A stretch of 64,000 nt of DNA from Mannheimia granulomatis (GTDB lineage Bacteria > Pseudomonadota > Gammaproteobacteria > Enterobacterales > Pasteurellaceae): positions 744,001 to 808,000 of the forward strand of contig NZ_CP015030.1 of the NCBI RefSeq assembly GCF_011455695.1. The letters run 5' to 3'. The notes under the pieces are model-generated. The model made no database searches. It saw only the letters and a list, made by a program, of their open reading frames with translations, and was not told the DNA's origin. The position numbers and the translations under genes were made by a program. Positions 11,684 to 20,588 of this stretch are shown one piece after another. Each line of letters begins with the position of its first letter. Within the stretch, counting starts at the first letter, position 1.

Positions 11684-12874
11684 TTATTCTTCAATCATTT
11701 GATTTGCAATTCTGCGATGTTCCACATGGATATCTTTTACTGAACCGTCTTCATTTAATTCAAAAGAGTAATCGCTTTGTTCTTTAAATTGCAAAGCATT
11801 TTTAGCTCGCCATTGAATACGGGTTTGAGTAAATTGATGCAACCAATCAATTTGCTGTTTGGTTTCAGCTGAAGTAGGCTGCCATGCATTTTCTATACCT
11901 TCAAGATAGTCAGATACATTATCGTATGCCAGCCGATCTTTAGATTCCACCCAAGCGGAAGTAAAGGTTGTTTCGGTTGTTAAGTTACCTTCTAAATCAG
12001 TTTCGATAAAAGCTACTAATGCAGGACGTTTTTGATTTGGTACAAGAGAACAGAGATCATCTGATAATTCTCGTGGCAACATCGGAATGTTAAAGCCCGG
12101 TAAATAGTTGGTAAAGCAACGTTCTCGAGCCGCTTTTTCGATATTGGAATTTTCCGGAATATAGGCGGTTGGATCGGCAATAGCCACCACTAAACGCCAG
12201 CCGGTTTGGATGTTGTTATCTAAGATAGGCTCAATATATAAGGCATCGTCCATATCTTGTGTGCTTGGGCTGTCAATGGTTGTGAAATAAAGATGAGATA
12301 AATCTTCACGTATTAATTCATCTTGTAGTACGTAGCTTTTTTCATTTGCTACAGGTTCACGAGGTTGTTCGTGGCGGGCAAGCGTTACCCACCAAGGTGC
12401 AAAATTATCCTCAGCTTTGCAGATAAATTGAGTGACTTGAGCGAAGAAGAAGCGCTCATCTCGCAACGGATGGCTTTTAAGCTGTGCAACTACCCAGTCT
12501 CCGTTTTCTAATTTTTCAGTGATTTTTTTGTGAGTATTTGCAGGAATAGCTTGTTTAATGCTTGGATGATCAACATTTAATTGTAATTTACCTTCTTTAT
12601 TTAAACGTACTTGGGCGATGAAACGTTCGAGCATTGGTTCAATTAAAGAATCTAGCTCAACTTGTTCTTTATCACCATCACGTTTAACGACAGCTTTAAC
12701 AGTGTCTCCATGCATGACTTTCTTCATTTCTGACGGGGGGATGAAATAGCTTTTTTTCTCACATTCTAAAAAGCCAAAAGCCTTATCTGAGCTTTTAACT
12801 GAGCCTTCTACATATTCTTTACTGGCTTCAATTTGTTGTTTTAATTGAGCTAAAAGGGGGTTATCTTGGAACAT
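11684..12874 (-). pseudogene. rnb: RNase II, N-terminal part (ends at premature stop)
   Basis: RNase II degrades RNA 3' to 5' hydrolytically. This 396-codon frame has the two N-terminal cold-shock domains (about 1-170) and the first half of the RNB domain with the metal-binding cluster DSPSTQDMDDA. It stops at IANQMIEE-TAA. In E. coli the equivalent reads VEEAMIAAN, so the TAA sits where an alanine is expected and the frame continues unbroken. The two parts total 657 residues plus the stop, close to full-length RNase II (644). The gene is probably a recent null allele, or is made as two chains; a sequencing error cannot be excluded. Order fabI-rnb as in Haemophilus. Confidence 0.88.
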
Positions 12875-12892
12875 AATTCTAATCTGATAAAA

Positions 12893-12931
12893 ATAAATAA
12901 ACCCTCTTTCAAGAATATTCCAGAAAGAGGG
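12893..12931 (-). terminator. Terminator after fabI
   Basis: On the minus strand the stem CCCTCTTTC (12923-12931) / GAAAGAGGG (12902-12910) is followed by TTTATTTATTTTT. A plus-oriented uptake signal (core 12932-12940) lies between this hairpin and the fabI stop. Confidence 0.8.
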
Positions 12932-12964
12932 ACAAGCGGTTACATTTTTTTAATTTTTTGCAAA

Positions 12965-13756
12965 TTATTCTTCGTCGCCTAATTCGCCCATTGCCATTAC
13001 GCTAAAACCGGCATCAACGTGTAATACTTCACCCGTTACACCTGAGGCTAAGTCAGAGCATAAGAATGCTGCTGAGTTACCAACATCATCAATAGTCACT
13101 GTGCGGCGTAATGCAGCGGTTTTTTCAAATGCAGAAAGCATTTTTTTGAAGTTTTTAATACCTGAAGCGGCTAAGGTACGGATTGGACCGGCAGAAATTG
13201 CATTGACACGAATGCCTTCTTTACCTAAGTCTGCTGCCATTACGCGTGTTGCAGCTTCTAATGATGCTTTGGCTAAACACATAACGTTATAGTTAGGGAT
13301 TGCACGCTCTGCACCTAAGTAACTTAATGTTAATAATGAAGCATTTTCATTTAAGAAAGGACGAGCAGCTTGAGCCATTGCCACGAAGCTATATGCACTA
13401 ATATCGTGTGCAATACGATAACCTTCACGGGTTGCTGCATTTACATAATCGCCATCTAATTGGTCGCCGGGAGCGAAGGCAATAGCATGAACAAAACCGT
13501 CAAATTTTTCCCAATGTTTGCTTAATTCAGTAAAGCATTCTGTAATGCTTTCATCGGTTGCAACATCTAATGGAAGCACGATATCTGAACCAAATTCTTT
13601 AGCAAATTCTTCTACACGTGGTTTTAATTTATCATTTAAGTAAGTGAAAGCTAATTCTGCACCTTGTTGTTTCATTGCATTTGCAATACCGTATGCGATT
13701 GAACGGTTGCTTGCTAAGCCTGTCACTAAAATACGTTTACCAGTTAAGATACCCAT
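12965..13756 (-). CDS. fabI: Enoyl-[acyl-carrier-protein] reductase (NADH)
   Basis: FabI reduces trans-2-enoyl-ACP, the last step of each fatty-acid elongation cycle. The 263-aa short-chain dehydrogenase fold has [13 protein letters not shown] (14-26) in the nucleotide-binding region, [13 protein letters not shown] near 90, and the catalytic Tyr-x6-Lys as YNVMCLAK (about 156-163). [11 protein letters not shown] near 194 is the substrate loop. It ends GELGDEE, longer at the tail than E. coli's. The ATG is preceded by GAGGAATTTTT. A good promoter lies 45-73 bases upstream. Confidence 0.97.
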   Translation of the reverse strand: MGILTGKRILVTGLASNRSIAYGIANAMKQQGAELAFTYLNDKLKPRVEEFAKEFGSDIVLPLDVATDESITECFTELSKHWEKFDGFVHAIAFAPGDQLDGDYVNAATREGYRIAHDISAYSFVAMAQAARPFLNENASLLTLSYLGAERAIPNYNVMCLAKASLEAATRVMAADLGKEGIRVNAISAGPIRTLAASGIKNFKKMLSAFEKTAALRRTVTIDDVGNSAAFLCSDLASGVTGEVLHVDAGFSVMAMGELGDEE

Positions 13757-13800
13757 AAAAATTCCTCTATATTATATTCATTGGGGCAAAAATTATTTCG

Positions 13801-13829
13801 ATTATAGCGGATATAGTGGGAAGGGGCAA
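13801..13829 (-). promoter_or_regulatory. Predicted sigma-70 promoter of fabI
   Basis: Read on the minus strand: -35 TTGCCC (13824-13829), 17-bp spacer, -10 TATAAT (13801-13806). The start would lie about 38 bases before the fabI ATG. Confidence 0.6.
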
Positions 13830-13855
13830 ATGATGTTAAGAGCTGATCGGATGAG

Positions 13856-13887
13856 AAACCCTCTTAATTTGTTCATTAAGAGGGTTT
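13856..13887 (-). terminator. Terminator after fnr
   Basis: AAACCCTCTTAAT (13856-13868) and ATTAAGAGGGTTT (13875-13887) form a 13-bp stem with a 6-nt loop just downstream of the fnr stop (13898). It also shields fabI from read-through. Confidence 0.85.
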
Positions 13888-13897
13888 GTATATTAAG

Positions 13898-14671
13898 CTA
13901 AGCTGTTGTTTGTGCAATAACAGGTTGTTGTGGTTTAATTGCACCTGCCATTTCAGCCAGTTCTTCCATACGGTTGATAATAATATATTTGCCTTGTACC
14001 GTAATCATACCGCTTTTTTGGAATCTGCCTAATAAGCGGCTGATAGTTTCAATAGTTAAACCAAGATAGTTACCAATATCGCCTCTTGTCATAGTTAAGC
14101 GGAACTCCTTTGCAGAAAAGCCTCGAGCAGAATAGCGTTGAGAAAGGTTATATAAAAATGCGGCCAGTTTTTCTTCGGCATTCATTTTTGAAAGGAGTAA
14201 AATCATCTCTTGATCGCTTTTGATTTCATTGCTCATTAAACGCATAATTTGATGGCGAATTTTAGGCATTTTGCCGGCAAGGTCATCTAAAATATCAAAG
14301 GGAATTTCACAGATCATTGAGGTTTCTAATGCTTGAGCATAACCTTCATGCTGCATATTAGTGATAGCATCAAAGCCGATTAAATCACCCGGTAAATGGA
14401 AACCTGTAATTTGTTCCTCACCGCTTTCGCTTAAAGTATAAGCCTTTAAGGTACCGGAACGAATAGCGTAAAGCGATTTTAGTTCATCCCCTGACTTAAA
14501 AATCACTTGGGATTTTTGAACCGGTTTTTTACGCTCAATAATATTATCTAATTGAGTTAACTCAGTTTCATTAAGCGTAAATGGCAAACATAGTTGGCTG
14601 ATACTGCAGTTTTGGCAATGAATTGTGCAAGATGTGCGTCCATTGGGTTTTAATTCAGATACAATTTTCAT
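13898..14671 (-). CDS. fnr: Anaerobic global regulator FNR
   Basis: FNR is the CRP-family oxygen sensor that binds TTGATNNNNATCAA when its [4Fe-4S] cluster is intact. The 257-aa protein has N-terminal cysteines in [14 protein letters not shown] (15-28) and a further Cys in SMICEIPFD (about 121), matching the cluster ligands of E. coli FNR. The cyclic-nucleotide-like beta-roll spans about 40-150. The C-terminal helix-turn-helix reads [20 protein letters not shown] with recognition residues ETISR. A near-consensus FNR box lies 27 bp upstream, so autoregulation is likely. Divergent from uspA. Confidence 0.96.
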   Translation of the reverse strand: MKIVSELKPNGRTSCTIHCQNCSISQLCLPFTLNETELTQLDNIIERKKPVQKSQVIFKSGDELKSLYAIRSGTLKAYTLSESGEEQITGFHLPGDLIGFDAITNMQHEGYAQALETSMICEIPFDILDDLAGKMPKIRHQIMRLMSNEIKSDQEMILLLSKMNAEEKLAAFLYNLSQRYSARGFSAKEFRLTMTRGDIGNYLGLTIETISRLLGRFQKSGMITVQGKYIIINRMEELAEMAGAIKPQQPVIAQTTA

Positions 14672-14697
14672 CCATTTAACCTTGATTTTGGCAATTT

Positions 14698-14711
14698 TTG
14701 ATTTAGAACAA
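14698..14711. promoter_or_regulatory. Predicted FNR box upstream of fnr
   Basis: TTGAT-TTAG-AACAA matches the consensus TTGAT-N4-ATCAA at 9 of 10 positions. It is 27-40 bp before the fnr ATG, where it would overlap the promoter and could repress fnr. It is about 175 bp from uspA. Confidence 0.5.
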
Positions 14712-14885
14712 AGTTTACCATTAAAGTGAAATTAAGCAAAGTGGGGTAGAAAAATTAAAAGCGAGCTAAGACATCATAAAATTTTTACAAATTTTCGATT
14801 TTGCGATCTACTTCAAGTTTTTATTAAACGGACTGTGCTAGTATGTCTATATAAACCCAGAAACTCTAAAAACAAGGAGCTTATT

Positions 14886-15311
14886 ATGTATAAACATATT
14901 TTAGTCGCAGTCGATCTTTCGGAAGAGAGTCTTGTTTTAGCACGTAAAGGGGCAAGCTTAGCAGCTAAATGTGGTGCAAAATTGTCGCTTATTCATGTTG
15001 ATGTAAATTTCTCTGATTTATATACAGGATTAATTGATATTAATATGTCTTCAGTGCAAGACGGTGTTGTTGAAGAAACTAATACAGCATTAGCTGAGTT
15101 GGCGGCTAAAGTGGATTATCCGGTGTCTGATTGCTTAAACGGCACGGGAGATTTTAGCCAAGTATTGCAAGAGGCAGTTGAAAAACACGATGTAGATCTA
15201 TTAGTTACCGGACATCATCAAGATTTCTGGAGTAAATTCATGTCATCAACCCGCCAAGTAATGAACAATATCAGTGTAGATATGCTTGTTGTCCCATTAG
15301 CTGATGAATAA
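14886..15311 (+). CDS. uspA: Universal stress protein UspA
   Basis: A 141-aa cytoplasmic UspA-type stress protein; the E. coli protein is induced by growth arrest and oxidants and is phosphorylated. The start [15 protein letters not shown] is typical, followed by [15 protein letters not shown]; the C-terminus [16 protein letters not shown] fits the UspA subfamily, which does not bind ATP tightly (no full G-2x-G-9x-G(S/T)). The ATG at 14886 has AAGGAG at 6-bp spacing; a longer frame from 14835 lacks support. It is followed by an uptake-signal hairpin terminator. Confidence 0.93.
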   Translation: MYKHILVAVDLSEESLVLARKGASLAAKCGAKLSLIHVDVNFSDLYTGLIDINMSSVQDGVVEETNTALAELAAKVDYPVSDCLNGTGDFSQVLQEAVEKHDVDLLVTGHHQDFWSKFMSSTRQVMNNISVDMLVVPLADE

Positions 15312-15334
15312 TACGTAAATCTTTAAGTAAAATT

Positions 15335-15377
15335 GACCGCTTGAAGCAGAGTTTTCTTATTCAAGCGGTTCTTTTTT
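15335..15377 (+). terminator. Uptake-signal hairpin terminator after uspA
   Basis: ACCGCTTGAA (15336-15345) pairs with TTCAAGCGGT (15360-15369), followed by TCTTTTTTC. Both arms are one-base variants (TCAAGCGGT) of the uptake core. The arms face outward, opposite to the layout at the other pairs in this window. Confidence 0.7.
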
Positions 15378-15509
15378 CAAGAAAATTTGCAATTATAGAA
15401 GAGAAATTATTGAAATAAGCTAAACATAACTAACAAAATTCAGCAAAAACTGTGTAAAATAGCAAGATAACTTAACTATTTAATTTCCATTTTTTAAAGA
15501 GTATTTTAC

Positions 15510-18134
15510 ATGAAGACAACCTCAGATATCAGACAATCTTTTCTTAAGTTCTTCGAAACCAAAGGGCATACCATTGTACCAAGCAGCTCGTTAGTTCCGG
15601 AAAATGATCCGACATTACTATTTACTAATGCAGGTATGAACCAATTTAAAGACGTGTTTTTAGGCTTAGAAAAACGTCCTTATACCCGAGCTACCACAGC
15701 ACAACGTTGTGTGCGTGCAGGGGGAAAACATAACGATTTAGAAAATGTAGGTTATACTGCTCGCCACCATACTTTTTTTGAAATGATGGGAAATTTCAGT
15801 TTCGGTGATTATTTCAAACAAGATGCGATTAAATTTGGCTGGGAATATTTAACTTCTCCACAATGGTTAGGCTTACCAAAAGAAAAGCTATACGTTACTG
15901 TATATGAAACCGATGATGAAGCCTATGAAATTTGGAATAAAGAAGTAGGTGTGCCGGCAGAGCATATTATTCGTATTGGTGATAACAAAGGTGCGCCTTA
16001 TGCTTCGGATAACTTCTGGGCAATGGGGGATACTGGTCCTTGTGGTCCTTGTACTGAGATCTTCTACGATCATGGTCCTGAGCATTGGGGTGGTTTACCG
16101 GGTACACCAGAAGAAGATGGTGACCGCTATATTGAAGTATGGAACATTGTATTTATGCAATTTAATCGTTTAGCAGACGGTACAATGGAACAATTGCCAA
16201 AACCTTCTGTCGATACTGGTATGGGATTAGAGCGTATGACTGCAGTGATGCAACATGTTAACTCTAATTACGAGATTGATATTTTCCAAACTTTAATTAA
16301 AGAAGTCGCATCTCTTCTTAATGTAACAGATTTAGACAACAAATCCTTACGAGTTGTAGCAGACCACATCCGTGCATGTTCTTATTTAGTTGCAGATGGT
16401 GTTATGCCGTCAAATGAAGGTCGTGGCTATGTATTACGCCGTATTATTCGTCGTGCAGTTCGTCACGGAAATATCTTAGGTGCAAAAGAAGCCTTCTTCT
16501 ACAAACTTGTTCCAACCCTAGCAAAAGTTATGGGACAAGCAGGAGAAGTGTTAACTGAAAAACAGGCTCAGATTCAAAAAACCTTAAAAGCAGAAGAAGA
16601 ACAATTTGCTCGCACGCTTGAGCGTGGTTTAGCGTTGTTAGAAGATGCTTTAACGAAAGTGGAAAATAAAACACTTTCAGGTAGTGTAGCATTCAAACTA
16701 TATGACACTTACGGCTTCCCACTTGATTTAACTGCAGATGTTTGCCGTGAACGTGAAATTACTATTGATGAAGCTGGTTTCGAAGCAGAAATGACGGCAC
16801 AGCGTGAACGCGCGAAGGCAAGCAGTAACTTTGGTGTGGATTACAACAATGTTATTAAAGTAGAAGGTCAAACTAAATTTTTAGGTTATGAACAAACTGC
16901 ATATAATGCAAAAGTGCTCGGTTTATTCTGTAATGGTGTTGCTGTTGAAAAAATTGAATCGGGTGATAATGCCGTTGTGATTTTAGACCAAACACCATTT
17001 TATGCAGAATCTGGCGGTCAGATAGGTGATGCAGGTGAGATTAGCTCACCACTGGGTTTATTCCAAGTGAATGATACACAGAAATATGGTCAAGTTTGGG
17101 GGCATATCGGACAACTTAACGGTGGTGTTTTAGCTGTTGGTGATGTTGTTTCTGCCCTAGTGAATGTTGAACGTCGTAATGCTATTACTTTAAACCATAG
17201 TGCAACTCACTTATTGCATGCGGCACTACGTCAAGTATTAGGTGATCATGTCGCACAAAAAGGCTCTTTAGTGTCAGAGCAGATTTTACGTTTTGATATT
17301 TCACAGCCTGAGGCCATTACAAAAGCACAATTAGAAGAAGTTGAGCGTATTGTGAATGCCAAAGTGCGTGAAAATATTCAAGTGGTTATCGAAGAAATGG
17401 ATATTGAATCGGCTAAAGCAAAAGGTGCTATGGCCTTATTCGGTGAAAAATATGGCGATGTTGTTCGCGTTGTTGATATTCCTGAATTCTCCATTGAGCT
17501 TTGTGGCGGTACGCATATTGGACAAACCGGTGATATCGGCTTATTTAAAATTACCTCAGAAGGTGCCGTAGCAGCAGGCATTCGCCGTATTGAAGCTGTA
17601 ACAGGCGAAAATGCGATTGTCTGGTTACATAACCTTCAACAGGCTGTGCAACAAAGCGCAGAATTGCTCAAAGCAGATAGTAATTCATTAGCTGAAAAAA
17701 TTATTCAGTTACAAGAAAAAGCGAAACGCACAGAAAAAGAACTTCAACAATTACAAAGCAAATTTGCTGCTCAAGCAGGGGCAGATTTGGCTAAGCAAGC
17801 TACCCAAGTCAATGGTGTGAATGTGGTTATCCAACAATTAGAAAATGTGGAGCCAAAAGCATTACGCACCATGGTAGATGACCTTAAAAATCAATTAGGT
17901 ACAGCTGTGATTGTCTTTGGATCAAATGTAGAAGACAAAGTAAACTTAATTGTTGGTGTGACAAAAGACTTAACCCATAAAGTGAATGCAGGTGAACTTG
18001 TAGGAGCAATGGCACAAAAAGTAGGTGGAAAAGGAGGCGGTCGTCCGGATATGGCGATGGCCGGTGGTTCGCAACCACAAAATCTTCCATCTGCATTAGC
18101 CCTTGCTACAGAGTGGATCAGCACAAAACTTTAA
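15510..18134 (+). CDS. alaS: Alanyl-tRNA synthetase
   Basis: AlaS charges tRNA-Ala, recognised by the G3:U70 pair. The 874-aa protein has the class II catalytic domain at the N-terminus ([13 protein letters not shown], then [26 protein letters not shown] and [17 protein letters not shown]), the editing domain with [12 protein letters not shown] (about 565-576) and [11 protein letters not shown] (about 665-675), and the C-terminal C-Ala/DHHA1 domain ending [15 protein letters not shown]. It is followed by csrA, as in E. coli and Haemophilus. Confidence 0.98.
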   Translation: MKTTSDIRQSFLKFFETKGHTIVPSSSLVPENDPTLLFTNAGMNQFKDVFLGLEKRPYTRATTAQRCVRAGGKHNDLENVGYTARHHTFFEMMGNFSFGDYFKQDAIKFGWEYLTSPQWLGLPKEKLYVTVYETDDEAYEIWNKEVGVPAEHIIRIGDNKGAPYASDNFWAMGDTGPCGPCTEIFYDHGPEHWGGLPGTPEEDGDRYIEVWNIVFMQFNRLADGTMEQLPKPSVDTGMGLERMTAVMQHVNSNYEIDIFQTLIKEVASLLNVTDLDNKSLRVVADHIRACSYLVADGVMPSNEGRGYVLRRIIRRAVRHGNILGAKEAFFYKLVPTLAKVMGQAGEVLTEKQAQIQKTLKAEEEQFARTLERGLALLEDALTKVENKTLSGSVAFKLYDTYGFPLDLTADVCREREITIDEAGFEAEMTAQRERAKASSNFGVDYNNVIKVEGQTKFLGYEQTAYNAKVLGLFCNGVAVEKIESGDNAVVILDQTPFYAESGGQIGDAGEISSPLGLFQVNDTQKYGQVWGHIGQLNGGVLAVGDVVSALVNVERRNAITLNHSATHLLHAALRQVLGDHVAQKGSLVSEQILRFDISQPEAITKAQLEEVERIVNAKVRENIQVVIEEMDIESAKAKGAMALFGEKYGDVVRVVDIPEFSIELCGGTHIGQTGDIGLFKITSEGAVAAGIRRIEAVTGENAIVWLHNLQQAVQQSAELLKADSNSLAEKIIQLQEKAKRTEKELQQLQSKFAAQAGADLAKQATQVNGVNVVIQQLENVEPKALRTMVDDLKNQLGTAVIVFGSNVEDKVNLIVGVTKDLTHKVNAGELVGAMAQKVGGKGGGRPDMAMAGGSQPQNLPSALALATEWISTKL

Positions 18135-18217
18135 AATAATAATAGGCGAGGATGAACTCGTCTTAAAAACTTTGCTCTATAATTATCATAGAGTTTTAAA
18201 CCCATTAGGAGACAATT

Positions 18218-18394
18218 ATGCTTATTCTAACTCGTAAGATTGGGGAGGTTTTACTCGTAGGAGACGATGTTGAGATTACGGTGCTTAACATTCGAGGAAA
18301 CCAAGTAAAATTAGGTGTGAATGCACCCAAAGAAATCTCGGTACACCGACAAGAGATTTATGACAGAATCAAAGCCTTGGAAGAGGAAAAATAG
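18218..18394 (+). CDS. csrA: Carbon storage regulator CsrA
   Basis: CsrA is a dimeric RNA-binding protein that binds GGA motifs near ribosome sites and alters translation and stability of target mRNAs. The 58-aa frame starts [15 protein letters not shown] and includes the RNA-contact region [12 protein letters not shown] (36-47). It ends ALEEEK. TTAGGAGACAATT precedes the ATG. It lies 83 bp after alaS; a weak CTCTAT/ATAGAG hairpin with TTTT (18175-18197) lies between, so some transcription from alaS may read through. Confidence 0.97.
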   Translation: MLILTRKIGEVLLVGDDVEITVLNIRGNQVKLGVNAPKEISVHRQEIYDRIKALEEEK

Positions 18395-18397
18395 ATG

Positions 18398-18508
18398 CAC
18401 TCATTACCTTAAGGGAAAACATGATAGAAAGACTAATGTGCTTCAGAGTTTTGATATTCTTTGTCAATGAGGTATAGAGTTAAGTTTTTACTTATTAGGT
18501 AATGAGTA
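18398..18508. other. Long-range inverted repeat between csrA and galU
   Basis: ACTCATTACCT (18398-18408) is the exact complement of AGGTAATGAGT (18498-18508), and TAAG/CTTA next to them can extend the stem across a 2-base bulge. The 89 bases between show no open frame. It could close a structured 3' untranslated region or an independent RNA; an 11-bp match at this distance can also occur by chance. Confidence 0.3.
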
Positions 18509-18561
18509 ATGCTGATATTTACACAAGACACAAGCGTTTTGTAAAATTTTCATGAAATATG

Positions 18562-18589
18562 ACCGCTTATATTTATACAAGCGGTTTAT
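18562..18589 (+). terminator. Degenerate uptake-signal hairpin before galU
   Basis: ACCGCTTAT (18562-18570) and ACAAGCGGT (18577-18585) form a short stem with one mismatch, followed by TTAT. It is a plausible weak terminator of the csrA transcript, 50 bp before galU. Confidence 0.4.
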
Positions 18590-18633
18590 TTCGGAGAATT
18601 TTTAGCAAACTCAAATATGATTAAGGATTTCAA

Positions 18634-19521
18634 ATGAAAGTTATTATCCCTGTTGCCGGCCTTGGTACTCGTATGCTACCTGCAACTAAAGCGATTCCAA
18701 AAGAAATGCTCACACTTGCAGATAAGCCGCTAATTCAATATATTGTAAATGAATGTGTTGCCGCAGGCTTTAAAGAAATTGTGTTAGTCACACACTCTTC
18801 CAAAAATGCCATCGAAAACCATTTTGATACTTCTTTTGAGCTTGAAACAATGCTTGAAAAACGAGTTAAACGTCAACTTTTAGATGATGTACGCTCAATT
18901 GTACCAAAAGATGTTACTTTAATTCATGTTCGTCAAGGACAAGCAAAAGGTTTAGGCCATGCAGTATTATGTGGACGTGCAGTTGTTGGGAATGAACCTT
19001 TTGCGGTGGTACTACCGGATGTACTACTGGGTGATTTCACCGCAAATCCTAAAACGGAAAACCTTGCTGCAATGGTAAAACGTTTCAAGGAAACCGGAAA
19101 CAGCCAAATTATGGTTGCACCGGTACCGATAGAAAATGTTAGCAGCTATGGTGTTGCAGATTGTGATGGTGTTGATATTCCGTTAGGTGGCTCAGCTAAA
19201 ATCTGTCGAATGGTTGAAAAGCCAAGTGTAGAAGAGGCACCGTCTAACTTAGCGGTAGTCGGCCGTTATGTATTCTCTGCAAATATTTGGGAGCTACTAG
19301 AAAGAACGCCGGTTGGTGTAGGTGATGAAATTCAATTAACTGATGCAATTGATATGTTGATTCACCAAGAAACAGTTGAAGCCTTTAATATGACAGGTCG
19401 TTCATTTGACTGTGGTGATAAAGTTGGCTATATGAAAGCTTTCGTAGAGTACAGCCTAAATCACGATAAATGTGGCAAAGAATTTAAGGTTTTCATTAAA
19501 GAACTAGCGAAATCGTTATAA
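18634..19521 (+). CDS. galU: UTP--glucose-1-phosphate uridylyltransferase
   Basis: GalU makes UDP-glucose from UTP and glucose-1-phosphate, used for lipooligosaccharide/capsule sugars and galactose metabolism. The 295-aa nucleotidyltransferase has [18 protein letters not shown] (9-26) as the nucleotide-binding loop, a [11 protein letters not shown] block near 107, and [19 protein letters not shown] (about 192-210). A TTAAGGATTTCAA ribosome site precedes the ATG. The order alaS-csrA-galU matches Haemophilus. It is convergent with priC. Confidence 0.97.
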   Translation: MKVIIPVAGLGTRMLPATKAIPKEMLTLADKPLIQYIVNECVAAGFKEIVLVTHSSKNAIENHFDTSFELETMLEKRVKRQLLDDVRSIVPKDVTLIHVRQGQAKGLGHAVLCGRAVVGNEPFAVVLPDVLLGDFTANPKTENLAAMVKRFKETGNSQIMVAPVPIENVSSYGVADCDGVDIPLGGSAKICRMVEKPSVEEAPSNLAVVGRYVFSANIWELLERTPVGVGDEIQLTDAIDMLIHQETVEAFNMTGRSFDCGDKVGYMKAFVEYSLNHDKCGKEFKVFIKELAKSL

Positions 19522-19533
19522 TTCTCTTAAACA

Positions 19534-19560
19534 TTAACACCATACATTGTATGGTGTTAA
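19534..19560. terminator. Bidirectional hairpin between galU and priC
   Basis: TTAACACCATACA (19534-19546) and TGTATGGTGTTAA (19548-19560) form a perfect 13-bp inverted repeat between the two convergent stops. There is no strong T-run on either side, so its strength is uncertain. Confidence 0.65.
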
Positions 19561-19562
19561 CT

Positions 19563-20081
19563 TCATCTAAACTGTAATTCTTGTTCCAAATCCTCAATAG
19601 CTTTTAAACACTTCATTTTACGGTACTCCGTCTCGGTTATTTGATTTTTTAACGCTTGGCTTAACACTTCATCTTCTTCATTATAATTCTGCTCCATTAA
19701 CCAGCTGATTTTCTCATTTAAAGCTCGTAGTGCCTTACGATATTCTTGCAAACGCTTATTGGGCGATAAACGATGAATATTCGCAGGGAATTGAAATGAA
19801 GAATGAAATTGAAGCCTTTTTTTCTCTTTTTGAATATTTTCAACTGCTTTATTTAGGGCATCAAATTGTTTTATTAACTTATCGGAATAATATTCAACAT
19901 ATAAGGCATCATGTTGAGAGAGCAGAATTTCAGCTGTTTTTTCTATTTCTGTAGTAAAAAAATTGACCGGTCCGGATTTTTGGGAAAAATAGGTCGAGTT
20001 AAGAACAATTGTCTGTTCTAAAAACGGCGAAAATACAGCTAAATTTTGTTGGATTTGAGTAATAAAATGATGTTTTTGCAT
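19563..20081 (-). CDS. priC: Primosomal replication protein PriC
   Basis: PriC helps reload DnaB at stalled forks with single-stranded gaps in the leading strand. The 172-aa frame is helical and charged. The family block HRLSPNKRLQEYRKALRALN (about 105-124) is clear, and the C-terminus has a coiled-coil look (EYRKMKCLKAIEDLEQEL). Overall similarity in this family is low, so the call rests on that block and the length (E. coli 175 aa). Confidence 0.85.
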   Translation of the reverse strand: MQKHHFITQIQQNLAVFSPFLEQTIVLNSTYFSQKSGPVNFFTTEIEKTAEILLSQHDALYVEYYSDKLIKQFDALNKAVENIQKEKKRLQFHSSFQFPANIHRLSPNKRLQEYRKALRALNEKISWLMEQNYNEEDEVLSQALKNQITETEYRKMKCLKAIEDLEQELQFR

Positions 20082-20238
20082 AAGCTGGTTTCTATATTGC
20101 TATCGGATTTTATTGGCTCTACATTTTATACAAGTCTTTTTGAAATGTGAAATGTATTGCTACAAGCGGTTGTTTTTTACTAATTTTTTGCAAATAAAAC
20201 GCCTAAAAATGCAGGCATAACGAACAAAATTCTAAAAA

Positions 20239-20254
20239 TGTGAACTATGTCACA
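20239..20254. promoter_or_regulatory. Predicted CRP site upstream of the first porin
   Basis: TGTGA-ACTATG-TCACA is a perfect match to the CRP half-sites with 6-bp spacing. A promoter-like pair follows: TTGTAA (20279-20284), 16-bp spacer, TATAAA (20301-20306). The site centre (20246.5) is about 66 bp before the expected start, a class I position. The 507-bp gap 20082-20588 also holds an uptake signal (core 20162-20170), a possible small transcript and the porin promoter. Confidence 0.6.
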
Positions 20255-20311
20255 AAATAAATGAACTTTTTCGGAAAGTTGTAATAGATCAAAATGCGTT
20301 TATAAATTCAT

Positions 20312-20426
20312 TATATTTCAATGAGTTATGAAATGAAGTTAAACTTTAAAAATTGTGCAAAAATCCTCCAAATGAACAAATATTTCCATAACATATTGAT
20401 TTTAAATAGGTTTTTTATGGTTTTTG
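20312..20426 (+). ncRNA. Candidate CRP-controlled small RNA upstream of porin
   Basis: Inferred only. A transcript from the CRP-associated promoter would have hairpin ATTTCA/TGAAAT (20315-20320/20329-20334), an A-rich single-stranded stretch with TCCTCC (20364-20369), complementary to a Shine-Dalgarno sequence, and a weak end hairpin CCATAA (20386-20391)/TTATGG (20415-20420) followed by TTTTTG. The separate TTGACA promoter of the porin begins just after it. It could equally be a long porin leader. Confidence 0.3.
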
Positions 20427-20442
20427 CTTGTGGTTGGAAGTA

Positions 20443-20471
20443 TTGACATTAAGTTTTCTTTTTGCAATTAT
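20443..20471 (+). promoter_or_regulatory. Predicted proximal promoter of the first porin
   Basis: A perfect -35 TTGACA (20443-20448) is followed by a 17-bp spacer and AATTAT (20466-20471, 4 of 6). The transcript would have a leader of about 110 nt with a TTACTCT/AGAGTAA hairpin before the ribosome site. Confidence 0.6.
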
Positions 20472-20588
20472 GCTTGCGAACACAGTGTGAAGCATTTGCG
20501 GATACATTGTAGCTTGGAGAGTTACTCTTACACCTTAACGAGAGTAATTACTTATTATACAACATATAAAAAATCTAAGGTGAAAATT

